NCBI GenBank assembly: GCA_030522415.1
Contig: CM060125.1
Coordinates: 32,292,927-32,356,926, forward strand
DNA from: Channallabes apus
Lineage: Eukaryota > Chordata > Actinopteri > Siluriformes > Clariidae
Length of the DNA: 64,000 nucleotides
Direction of reading: 5' to 3'
The notes below the pieces were generated by a model. It searched no databases and was not told the origin of the DNA. It worked only from the letters and a program-made list of their open reading frames with translations. Shown in pieces: positions 32,226-43,225 of the stretch. The stretch's first letter is position 1. The number at the start of each line of letters is the position of its first letter. The position numbers were made by a program, and so were the translations under genes.

Positions 32226-34125
32226 GGCTGCCACTCAGAACAACCTCACAGACTTACAGGAGTACACAGAGTCTGTCACTGCCTACATCAACAAGTGCAT
32301 TGATGATGTAACGGTAACAAAGACCATCACTGTCCGTGCTAACCAAAAACCGTGGCTAACAGGGGAGGTCTACAGACTAATGAAGGTACGGAACACTGCC
32401 TTCAAATCTGGAGATGCAGCAGCCCTGAGGACAGCTAGGGCCAACCTGTCTCGCAGCATCAAAAAGGCTAAGAGACAGTACTCCAAGAGAGTTGCCCATC
32501 GCTTCAACGACAGCAGAGACACACGGAGTCTGTGGCAAGGGATACAGACCCTCACTGATTACAAGCCGCCACAGAGGACATGTGACAGCTCTATCTCTCT
32601 GCTGAATGAGCTGAATGCATTCTTTGCCCGTTTTGACACCCACAACAGCACCACGACACAGAAACACCCACCTCAGCCTGGCGACCAAGTGATGACGCTT
32701 TCCTCAGAAAGCGTGAGAAGATCCCTCCGCAGGATTAACGTGCGCAAGGCCCCGGGTCCTGACAACATTCCGGGCCGAGTATTGAGAGACTGTGCGGGGG
32801 AACTCACGAATGTCTTTACGGACATTTTCAACATCTCTCTGAGTCAGGCTGTTATCCCCACATGCTTTAAAACCACCACCATAATCCCAGTACCTAAGAA
32901 AACATCTCCCTCCTGTTTCAATGACTTCCGCCCAGTTGCACTTACTCCCATCATTATGACGTGCTTTGAACGGCTAGTCATGCAGCAGATCAAGACTGCC
33001 CTCCCCCCCTCCCTGGACCCCTTCCAGTTTGCTTATCGGTCCAATCGCTCAACCGATGATGCCATTGCTACGGCCCTCCACTCAGCGCTCACCCACTTGG
33101 AAAACAAAGACTCCTATGTTAGAATGCTGTTCATCGACTTCAGCTCAGCGTTCAACACAATCATCCCACAACAGCTCACTCATAAACTGATACAGCTGGG
33201 GATCAGCACCCCTCTGTGCAACTGGCTGCTGGACTTCCTGACTGGCAGACCTCAGGCAGTGCGGGTCGCCAACAACACTTCCAGTACCATCATGCTGAAC
33301 ACTGGGGCCCCCCAAGGATGTGTGCTGAGCCCCCTCCTCTTCACGCTGCTGACCCACGACTGCATACCATCACACAACTCCAACCTCTTCATCAAGTTTG
33401 CGGACGACACGACTGTGGTGGGTCTCATTAGCAACAATGATGAGACTAACTACAGGAACGAGGTGAGCTGCCTGGCCAGGTGGTGCACAGACAACAATCT
33501 CTCCCTGAACGTGGAAAAGACAAAAGAGATTGTGGTCGATTACAGGAGAACTTACACCCAACACTCTCCGCTGTCCATCAATGGTGCGATCGTGGAGAGG
33601 GTAAGGAGCACCAAGTTTCTGGGTGTGCACATGACGGAAGATCTCTCCTGGTCCATCAACACTGCAGCACTAGCTAAGAAAGCTCAACAGCGTCTCTACT
33701 TTCTCCGTAAGCTGAGAAGAACCGGAGCCCCGACACCCATCATGCGCACCTTCTACAGAGGCACCATTGAGAGCATCCTGACCAGCTGCATCACTGTGTG
33801 GTACGGCGCCTGCAATGCGTCCTGCCAGAAAACTCTCCAGCGCATAGTGAGAGCAGCTGAGAAGATCGTTGGTGTCTCTCTCCCCCCCCTCCTGGACATT
33901 TACAACACCCGCCTCACACGAAAAGCAATCAACATTGCCCGTGACCCTACCCACCCGTCTCAGAGCTTCTTTAGTCTGCTACCATCAGGGAGGAGACTAA
34001 GGAGTCTCCAAGCCAGGACAAGCAGACTGAAGAACAGCTTCATCCATCAGGCGATCAGGAAGCTCAACTCTCTTCCAGCTCTGCCTCCCCTGTGCTCCTC
34101 GGTCTCTCCAACCGTCATACTCTGA
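32226..34125 (+). CDS. Rex1-like reverse transcriptase, uninterrupted
   Basis: The open frame begins in flanking DNA at 32179; element coding starts near 32226, giving about 630 codons. Blocks: [88 protein letters not shown], the catalytic [13 protein letters not shown] and the thumb [15 protein letters not shown]. The endonuclease is missing through 5' truncation, so this is a dead-on-arrival copy whose RT has not yet gained stops. Confidence 0.9.
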
Positions 34126-34149
34126 CTCCTTCATTTTTCACACACACTC

Positions 34150-34160
34150 GCACACACTCA

Positions 34161-34224
<64 letters not shown>

Positions 34225-34275
34225 CTCAGACAAACACTCACAAAAACCTCACACACACACACACACACACACACG
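34150..34275. repeat. (CA)n microsatellite in LINE 3' UTR
   Basis: Two long CA runs separated by CGCTCTCAGACAAACACTCA. Confidence 0.95.
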
Positions 34276-34768
34276 CGCTCTCAGGCACACAACACTCACA
34301 ATAACTCACTCACTCACTCACACATACACTTGCACCTGTCACTTTGTGCTCCAGGCACCAGTGGTACTTTCACTACCTCAAACCGGTGGGAAAAAAAAAA
34401 AAAAAAAAAAAAAACATTCCTTGTTCTCACTGGATTTATTTCCCATTTTGTTTACTGATTCATATAGCTCATTATGTTGTCACTTGTCACTTTCTTTTCA
34501 ACTAAAATAAGCACACTTGCACTATTCCAATTGCACTGTACCGTTCTGTGTTGTTAACTGTCCCTTTTTGCAGGATAGTAACTAAATTACCTCACCTCTG
34601 TTGCCTTTCTAAGTTTGTGTTATTTAAGTCTTTTTTTTTTTTTTTTTTAAACCTCTTCAGTGTTATTTGTAAATAGGGCGAGAGTAACGTAATTTCGATT
34701 CTCTATATGTATGCACTGTACATGTAGCAGAATTGACAATAAAGTTGACTTTGACTTTGACTTTGACT

Positions 34769-35249
34769 AAATTTGAAAACTAGTTTAAGTTATAATAATA
34801 CTAATAATAATACTAATAATAATAATAAATCAATCTTTAACCGCATTGCATAGAACATCATTTCAGTGTTTTTATCTTCACATCATACGTTTCATGGGAA
34901 TGACCTGCTGTGTGTAATTTTTCTGACTAACACTGTAATGTTAGGAAAGCTTATAAAAGGAGGCGATACCAGCGTTCTCCAATTCAGGAGCTTTATTAAA
35001 GTACTAATAACAAAAGAATGATTAACACGAACTCACTCAACACATCCAGCAGCACTCTGGTTCACGCATGCGCTGTGCGCCGCTCTGTCGTACCTGCTGT
35101 ACTATAAGCGCATAGGCTATTCAATACGTTACCATATATATGCTAAACAACTGTCAATCTTCCTTCAACAGGTTGTTCCAATGAAACAGTTGTGATTAGA
35201 CATGAAAAAAAAATATTTCAATATTCATTTTGGTAACTAATCAAATTTA
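34769..35249. other. Unannotated stretch
   Basis: AATAAT-rich start. TTATAAAAGGAGG near 34951 is TATA-like, but no LTR borders with a duplication could be established. Confidence 0.4.
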
Positions 35250-35560
35250 GGCCGCTCGTGGCTTAGCGGTTAGCATTTTCTTTTTGCACTTACAGTGTCC
35301 AGATTCGATTCCCACTGGGGTCTGTGTGGTTGGCGTTTGCATGTTCTCTCCGTGCATGGTGGGTTTCCTCCGGGTACTCCCATAGTGCCCATAGTGTATG
35401 AATGAGTTTGTGTGTGTGTACGTGTGTGTGCCCTGCATTGGATTGGCACCCCATCCATCTTCACCCCGCATTGTGCTCTAAGTCTCCTGGGATAGGCTCC
35501 AGGCTCCCCGCAACCCTGAATACAGGACAACTGGGTACATTCGATGAGTGAGTCAGTAAA
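35250..35560 (+). mobile_element. V-SINE with tRNA-like head
   Basis: Head GTGGCTTAGCGGTTAGC with a B-box-like AGATTCGATTCCC, then the central block GGTGGGTTTCCTCCGGGTAC and the 3' body CTCCTGGGATAGGCTCC. The tail is degenerate (GATGAGTGAGTCAGT). The most complete V-SINE in the window. Confidence 0.88.
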
Positions 35561-36039
35561 AACTAGTTTATTTTAAGATGAAGATCTAGCAGGATTATTA
35601 TACTCAAAAACCTGGCAGCTTTGATCTTTTAATAAAATAATTCCAAAATGAGAAATATTTTAATGATATTTACACACTGATTGCCTAGAATCTGTCCTCC
35701 ATCCCCCAAATACTGCATAACCATTTTTAGCAACTGTGTTGATGTGTTTTGTTTCTTTCAATCAAATATGATGTTTCATGCAGTGTGTCATGTAGCTGTA
35801 GGTGAACATAAACTATCTGCACTATCTGTGACGCCGACAGTGCACCATAAATGAAGTTTTTGTCTCTTAAAAAAAAGAGTCGGCTCACATTCACCTAAAC
35901 GAGTCGTTAGCAATTTGAATATTGATGGATGCACGTCACTACGTAACATATTTGCATAATGTCCGCCCGCGTTCTACATCATGAACAACTTGCCCGTCGA
36001 CAAACGCTACCATTTCCACGTTGATTAACGTTACATCAT
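35561..36039. other. Unannotated AT-rich stretch
   Basis: No gene seen. Confidence 0.4.
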
Positions 36040-36182
36040 GTCAAGAAGACGCTGTATCCTACGCTTACCACTGAGACGTCCTGCTCCAGTCATGCTTGTG
36101 AAACAGTGTCTTGTCGATGCGCCACTTCAACCGTTTCATCGTCAGACTCCGACTCGAATCGATACGGTAAAACCGATGCCAT
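36040..36182 (-). pseudogene. Possible P2RX7_C-type transposon gene, 5' fragment
   Basis: The minus-strand frame from 36182 reads MASVLPYRFESESDDETVEV and stops at 36090. After a shift, DWSRTSQW precedes GTAAGC. The N-terminus and the DW...W context resemble the small P2X7-C-terminal-like proteins carried by some fish DNA transposons (QPY.FEPESD...). Only about 45 codons are present and the frame is broken. Tentative. Confidence 0.35.
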
Positions 36183-37414
36183 CTTCTCTATGTATTGACG
36201 GGTCTCCAGAGCCGGTGTTCAGTTACGGTGATGGGCGTTTCATTTTCCGACACACGCTATAGTGGTAGACCAATCATACAGGACTGCGGCATCTGACCAA
36301 TCAATTCAATTCAATTCAATTCAGTTTTATTTGTATAGCGCTTTTAACAATTGACATTGTCTCAAAACAGCTTTACACAATCAAAAGAATTATTTAAGTT
36401 TGTATGGAATGTAAATGTGTATGAATAAAATGTTCAGCTATTCCCTGGCGAGCAAGCCCGAGGGCGACAGTGGCAAGGAAAAACTCCCTGAGATGGTAAT
36501 AGGAAGAAACCTTGAGAGGAACCAGACTTGACAGGGAACCCATCCTCATCTGGGTGAAACAGATAGCAGGAAATGATCTGCATTTATACAGTGTTAGGTT
36601 CAGCTATAATAGTTGATGTTAATTGATGTTATAATAGTTGATGTAAAATGGAGTCCAGTAGTTATTCGAGACTCAGATAGACTTGTAGAAAGTTCCAGTC
36701 CTGAACTATCGAATTGTCAAGTCCTCAGAGAAACAGCTGACCACACCAGTCGAGGCCAGAACCATCTTCTAAGTAGATAGAATCATCCCCAGACACAAGG
36801 CGCATCCTAAAGAGACACACGGGGCATTCATGCAACGAGACCTCCAACCAGAAATGGGGCACCAGGATGGATCAGACAAGTCCGGAGGGCAGAGGGAGTC
36901 TGGATCACTGGCAGCTCAGGAACCACATGTGTAGCTCGACAGAGAGAGAGAGAGAGAAAGAGTGAAAGGGGGAGACAGGGGGAGAGAGGAAAGAGAAAGA
37001 GGGGGAGGAAGAGAAGAGGAGGAGAGATTGCAATTAGGTATGGTCACAGTCACAATGTCTAATGTGAATGTATATTTACTGTAGAGTGCAAACAGGGACT
37101 CCGGCAGGACTAACTATGACATCATAACTAAAAGGGAGAGCCAGAAGGAAACACAAACATGAGGGCTCCCTGAGATGTAAAGCAAACAATCACCTCACCG
37201 TCAACAAACCTGAGTGATCAAATGAGACTGAGGAAGACAGCATCTAAACATACCAGTTCACCATAATACTCTACGTCCATGAGTCCCCCAGATCTGCTCC
37301 TTTACCTTATGGCAAATCTATTTATAAAAATGCTTGGCTAAATAAATAGGTTTTGAGCCTAGACTTAAACACTGAGACTGTGTCTGAGTCCCGTACACTA
37401 TTTGGAAGACTATT

Positions 37415-40289
37415 TCATAATTTTGGGGCTTTGTAAGAAAAAGCTCTGCCCCCAGCTGTAGTTTTCATAATACGCGGTACTGATAAGCAGCCTGCATCCT
37501 TTGACCGAAGTAGGCGTGGCGGATCGTAAGACACTAGCAGTTCGCTCAGATACTGCGGGGCGAGACCATGTAATGCCTTATATGTCAAGAGTAGTATTTT
37601 AAAATCAATGCGAAATTTCACAGGGAGCCAATGCAGTGAAGATAGGATAGGGGTGATGTGCTCATATCTTCTGGTTCTAGTGAGGACTCTCGCTGCTGCA
37701 TTCTGGACTAGCTGAAGCTTGTTTATGCACCTAACTGAACAACCAGACAGTAAGGCATTACAATAGTCCAACCTAGAAGTGATAAAAGCATGAACTAGTT
37801 TTTCTGCATCGTTTAGCGACAATATATTTCTTATTTTGGCGATATTTCTGAGGTGAAAGAATGCTATCCTGGTGATATTATCTACATGAGCTTCAAATGA
37901 AAGGCTGGAATCTATAATCACGCCGAGGTCTTTTACTGTTGCACTTGACGGAACAGAAAGGCCATCTAAAGTTACGGTGTGATCTAAGATTTTACTTCTA
38001 GCTGTATGCGGTCCTATGACTAGAACTTCTGTCTTATCCGGATTAAGCAGAAGGAAGTTAATTAGCATCCAATTTCTTATGTCCTGCACACATTGCTCAA
38101 CTTTAGTAAGATGGTTTTTCTCATCAGGTTTTGTTGAGACGTATAGCTGTGTGTCGTCAGCATAACAATGAAAACTAATACCATGCTTACGGATTATGTT
38201 GCCCAGAGGAAGCATGTAAAGGGAAAAAAGCAGTGGGCCTAAAACTGAACCCTGCGGAATGCCAAACTCCACTAGAGAACATGCAGAATAATCACCATTT
38301 AAGTCTACATACTGATAACGATCGGTCAAATAGGATCTGAGCCAGGAGAGGGCTGTACCCTTAATTCCTACTACATGTTCTAATCTGTGAAGAAGAATAG
38401 CATGATCAATAGTGTCAAAAGCTGCACTGAGGTCGAGTAATACAAGCATAGTTACACAACCCTGATCAGAGGCCAATAGGAGGTCATTTACTACTTTAAC
38501 GAGTGCTGTTTCTGTGCTGTGAGGCCTAAATCCTGACTGATATAGTTCATGTATGCCATTTCTATGTAGATATGAGCATAGCTGCTCCGCTACTATCTTT
38601 TCCAGAATCTTAGAGATAAAGGGGAGGTTTGATATTGGCCTGTAATTGGACAGCTGACAGGGGTCGAGGTCAGGTTTCTTAATTATTGGTTTAATAACTG
38701 CTAATTTAAAAGATTTTGGAACATAACCAATGCTGAGTGAGGAATTATTTATTCTCAACAGCGGTTCTGTTATTACTGGTACTATCTGTTTAAGAAAATG
38801 TGTCGGTATAGGATCTAATATACAGGTTGATGAATTTGCAGAAGAGATGAGTGAAATTAGTTCATTCTCTTCAAGGGTAGTAAAGTATTCTAGGTTTGAA
38901 TCTGACATGGCTAGGTTAACATCTGTATCAATTACATTGTTTGGTTTCAAAGCCTCAATTTTATGCCTGATATTTAGAATTTTATTATTAAAAAAAGTTC
39001 ATGAAGTCCTCACTATTGCATGATGATGTTGTGGAGATTTCTGTAGTGGTCTTATTTCTGGTTAATTTGGCTACGGTATTAAATAAAAATCTAGGATTAT
39101 TTTTATTTTCTTCTATAAGAGTGGAGAGATACGTTGATCTAGCTACACTAAGAGCTTTCCTATAGTTCAGGATGCTCTCTTTCCATGCTATTTGAAATAC
39201 CAACAATTTAGTTTGACACCATTTACGCTCTAATTTACGAGCAGTCTGTTTTAAAGTGCGCGTGTGATCGTTATAACAGGGAGCAAGTTTCTTATCTCTA
39301 ATAATTTTTCTTTTAGCTGGAGCTACATTATCTAAGGTACAACGAAGTTTCGACTCTAAATATTCAGTCGCCTGATCGAGTTCTGTGGGGTCAGACGGTG
39401 GCCTAATCGAAGTTGGTAACTCTGGGAGATTACTGATAAAACTCCGTGTGGTAGTTGATGTGAATGTACGTTTAATACGGTAGCACGGTGCTGTGCATAC
39501 ATTATCACTGTGACACACTTGAATGGAGACAAGATAGTGATCTGAGATAATTTCAGACAGTGGAATTGTGAATACATTTCTTATAATTAATCCGAAGAAT
39601 ATTACTAAATCTAAAGTGTGACCTGCTTCATGAGTGGGTCCTACTACACACTGATTTACGCCTACGGAGTCCAGTATGGTCCACCATGCTGTTCTCAGAG
39701 GGTCTTCTGGATTCTCAAAATGAATGTTAAAATCTCCACCAATTAACACTTTGTCTACAGAAACGACCAGGTCTGAGATGAAATCTGCAAATTCACTAAG
39801 AAATTCAGAATACGGCCCTGGAGGTCTGTAAATTATAATTAGTGGAATCGACTGAGCTGATTTAATATACTTAAATACACTTATGTTACTATAGAGAATT
39901 TCAAATGAGTTAAATTTGTGTCCGTGTTTTTGTACGATAGACAGATTATCATTATGATTAACTGCGACGCCTCCTCCTCTACCAGTTAAGCGAGGCTGGT
40001 GTATGTAGCTGTATCCAGGAGGACTAGCTTCATTTAGAGCTACATACTCGTCCTGTTTAACCCATGTTTCAGTTAAACAGAGTATATCAAACGCCTGATC
40101 TGTGATAATTTCATTAACAATAACTGCTTTTGATGCGAGAGATCTAATATTTAACAATCCTAGCTTCAGATCAGAGGTGCCGGCTGCGCATTCAGTATGA
40201 TCGGAGTTTGTGGTCTTTATGTTAATTAGATTATTGAAACAGACTTTCTGAGTCTTTCTACATTTTTGCTTAGATCGGGGAACAGACAC
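37415..40289 (-). pseudogene. L2-A3 ORF2 (endonuclease-RT), lightly broken
   Basis: The endonuclease half (40289-38988) keeps [19 protein letters not shown] and [10 protein letters not shown] homopolymer of seven T on the minus strand near 38990, where A2 has six, shifts the frame. The RT half (38950-37415) keeps [11 protein letters not shown] and DLGV, then ends at KAPKL through TGG to TGA. In [12 protein letters not shown] one His codon is missing. Confidence 0.92.
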
Positions 40290-40385
40290 AGTCTCAATAA
40301 GGTGAACCCTGAGTGACGACTCTATGCAGCTAGCAGACGATTGGTTTAGCCTGTCTGTCTGCTCCCTGGCCTGGGCTCTGGATTG

Positions 40386-41290
40386 TCACCGATTAACTAG
40401 ACCTCTACTGAGACTATGAGCTATACTACAGGAAATGAGAGCAGCACCTTCCCGAGTGGGATGGACACCGTCCCGCCCTAACACGCCAGCTTTGCCCTCA
40501 AAGGTCTTCCAATTATCTATGTAGCCCACATTATTTTCGGAGCACCACCTGGACATCCAGCGGTTCAGCGACCATAACCTGCTGTAAGCTATGTCGCCAC
40601 GTCTCATTGGGATGGGACCAGAGCATATTACTTCATCGGACATCGCCTTCGCTAATTTAAACACCTCTGTAAAGTTACTCTTACTAACCTCTGACTGACG
40701 AAGGCGTATATCATTAGCTCCAGCATGCACCACTATCTAAGGGAACCTGTGCTGTCCTAGAGCCCTAAGATTACCTTCTATGTCCGGTGCTCTGGCTCCC
40801 GGGATACACCTAATAACTGCCGCTGGTGCCCCTAAAGGTCTAGCTAATGTCACGTGCCTCAGTATAGAGTCTCCTATAACCAGAGCTCTTTCAGGTTTCT
40901 CAGCGGGTGCAGCACTGAGGAGAGCAAACCTGTTGGACACGTGAGGCGCAGAGGAGGTGTGCTCCGGTGGGCTAGCCTTAGCGTTAGCCTTGGCTGAACG
41001 AGTATGCCGCCGAGTCGTCACCCACTCGCCCCGCTGTGAGGGCTCTAATGCCGGAGTCGGGGGCTGATTATCTCCGCCTGTGGCACCCAGACTACAGGAA
41101 TAACGCTGCTCTCACACTGTCTAACCCTCTCTAAAGTCTGGATGCGCTCCTCTAATGCTGAAATCTTCTCCGTCAGAGTGCTCACTAACACACACCTATC
41201 ACAAATAAAATTATCGCTAATGACGGAGGAAGAATGTCTAAACATCCTGCACTCTACACACTGAACAAGTGTCTACTGAACGGTAGACAT
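40386..41290 (-). pseudogene. L2-A3 ORF1, broken
   Basis: MSTVQ is followed by a stop and shift near 41275, then FRHSS...ICDRC and the coiled coil, another shift near 41090, [10 protein letters not shown], a stop at 40738 and an intact last third with GRDGVHPTREGAAL. Same architecture as ORF1 of A2, with different lesions. Confidence 0.88.
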
Positions 41291-41365
41291 TATAACGTAC
41301 CTCTGTGTCGGAGTTTTAGTTGTTTGGAGATGAATTCCGTTTGTTGTTCTTAGACGAGGAAACTC

Positions 41366-41997
41366 GCGCGTTGCGAAACTTTCGCGGCAACGATACGAAA
41401 ACAGGAAGTTTTAAATGATGCAAGTCACATTGAAAACAAATATTCTCAGTTTATGTAATCCGTATGAAACCAAGGAGCACTGACTTCTCACTGAAAGGAG
41501 GGGTTTAGACAGACTGAATCTTCCAACTAATTCACACGAGTCATTTACGAAGCATTTAGAAATGGGGTAAAATTAAATCTATTATCTATATTTTGGAGAA
41601 AACTAAAGTGTTTTTTGACCTTGCATACATGTAAACCTGTTTTAAGAGACTCATTAAGCAATATTAGCAACCTTTAAAATGGCATAATAGGGGCACTTTA
41701 ATTTATAATTGGGAGTATATAACTATACAACAATTACAATTACTAATGTGAAACGAGTGCAGCTAACTTTCTAAAAAGTGGTTCACTAATTCACTAAAAT
41801 GTGATTTTACCGTGTGATTTACAGTAAATTAGATTAGAATTAACTTTGTCAATGTGCAGAGTACATGAACAGAGCCAATGAAATGCAGTTAGCATCTAAT
41901 CAGATGTGCATAGTGGCCCATTTACAATAAACAAGTACAATGTTTTACACAAACAGAAGCTGCATGTGTTAGGGCTGTGGTTATGGTATATATATGT
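41366..41997. other. Unannotated AT-rich stretch
   Basis: No gene or repeat recognised. Confidence 0.4.
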
Positions 41998-42185
41998 ACA
42001 GTGGGGCAAAAAGTATTTATTCAGCCACCAATTCTGCAAGTTCTCCCACTTAAAAAGATGAGAGAGGCCTGTAATTTTCATCATACTGTAGGTTTACCTC
42101 AACTATGAGAGACAAAATAAGAAAAAAAATCCAGAAAATCACATTGTAGTATTTTTAAAGAATTTATTTGCAAATCATGGTGGAA
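41998..42185. mobile_element. Tc1 inverted-repeat fragment
   Basis: TACAGTGGGGCAAAAAGTAT through GAGACAAAATAAG to TATTTGCAAATCATGGTGG: the same family as Tc1-1 at 669. Only one terminus is present. Confidence 0.82.
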
Positions 42186-42675
42186 CACATACAACATGGA
42201 ACACAACACCGGAAACACAACATGTTTAGACGGAAACACAAGCACACAGACAATGAATGATGAAGGCTAACGCACGAGTTTATATCGGAAATTTTAATTA
42301 ATTTTAAAATACGGTCATTTGGTTATCTTGCAGTTTCAGTGCATTTCGAAGTTAAAAAGTACTAAAAGCACTTATTAAACACTTTTTTTAAAGTTGCTTG
42401 AAACTATCTATGATAAAAAGGAAACGAGTCTAAGATTAAAAAAAGTAGGAGTATCCTGCTGATTGAGACATCTGCCTCCTACATCGTCGTTGAAGGTGCT
42501 GTAATCTTCAGAAGACCACAGCTGCTTTTTCAAGGCTAAGGCTTATTATAGGGCTTTAAAAACAAACATTTATCTAATAAAATGCCTGTGACATGGATCA
42601 GACCGTTATTTCCTGGATCTCAAGCATTCTTGAAGAAATACAATTATTATCAGCCTTAGATTATTACAATTATTC
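42186..42675. other. Unannotated AT-rich stretch
   Basis: No gene or repeat recognised. Confidence 0.4.
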
Positions 42676-42842
42676 AGTGGTGTCAAAAGTATTCACATTC
42701 ATTACTTGAGTAGAAGTATAGATACTAGGGTTCAAAAATACTTCTTTAGAAGTTGAAGTATCAACCCAAGCTTTTTACTTAAGAAAAAGTTTAAATGTAC
42801 TGGGTTCAAAACTACTTAAAGTATAAAAGTAAAAGTACCGTG

Positions 42843-43225
42843 TGTCAAGATGGACTAACCTGAGGTGACCAGAAGACGTAGCTTTAGTGGTTAGCCCAAT
42901 GTAGCGTGGAGGATAAACCCAAACGCGGAAAGAAGCGAGCAGGCAGGATAACCACGCGATTTAGTTTAAGGACTCTCACAAAAACGGAGCAAGGGAAAAA
43001 CACAAATTTAACCCGCGTCCTAGAAATACACACACAATAGCAAAAGACAACGGAACCAACATGTGAGTACTCACGGTTTGCTGAAACGACAACTGGAGCT
43101 GACATGGGCCGAACTCATTGACTGAGCGGTAAGCCATCGTTTGTTTACCTCTTTTATACTTCCTGGTTTTGCGCCCGTCTTACTTCCGGGTCCTAGTGCC
43201 GGGCGCAGATTGCGTGTGCATGACA
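42843..43225 (-). repeat. Gypsy-1 3' LTR
   Basis: TGTCAAGATGG...GTGCATGACA on the plus strand. On the minus strand it has TATAAAAG followed 31 nt later by GCTCAGTCA. The last 33 nt of the pol frame run into it. Confidence 0.95.

Larger units (their letters stand above)
32226..34768 (+). mobile_element. Rex1-like LINE, 5'-truncated, with TTTGAC tail
   Basis: Starts inside the region between endonuclease and RT ([20 protein letters not shown]) and carries a complete RT and a 3' UTR with a CA microsatellite and poly-A/poly-T runs. It ends AATAAAGTTGACTTTGACTT followed by more TTTGAC units. CTAAAT occurs near both borders but is not a clear duplication. Clade assignment (CR1/Rex1 group) is tentative. 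Confidence 0.88.
36302..41365 (-). mobile_element. L2-A LINE copy 3, full length, inverted
   Basis: From the (TTGAA)n tail at 36302 to GAGTTTCC at 41365 (minus strand), 5,064 bp, nearly identical to L2-A2 throughout. No target duplication was recognised. ORF1 and ORF2 are broken by small lesions only. Confidence 0.93.

Noticed and set aside
34939..35170. Possible LTR (TGTTAGG...TTCAACA with TTATAAAAGG)
   Set aside because: The flanking 5-mers do not match and no related copy is in the window.
35250..35300. tRNA gene in the V-SINE head
   Set aside because: A- and B-box-like motifs are present, but no cloverleaf can be drawn; it is the SINE promoter.
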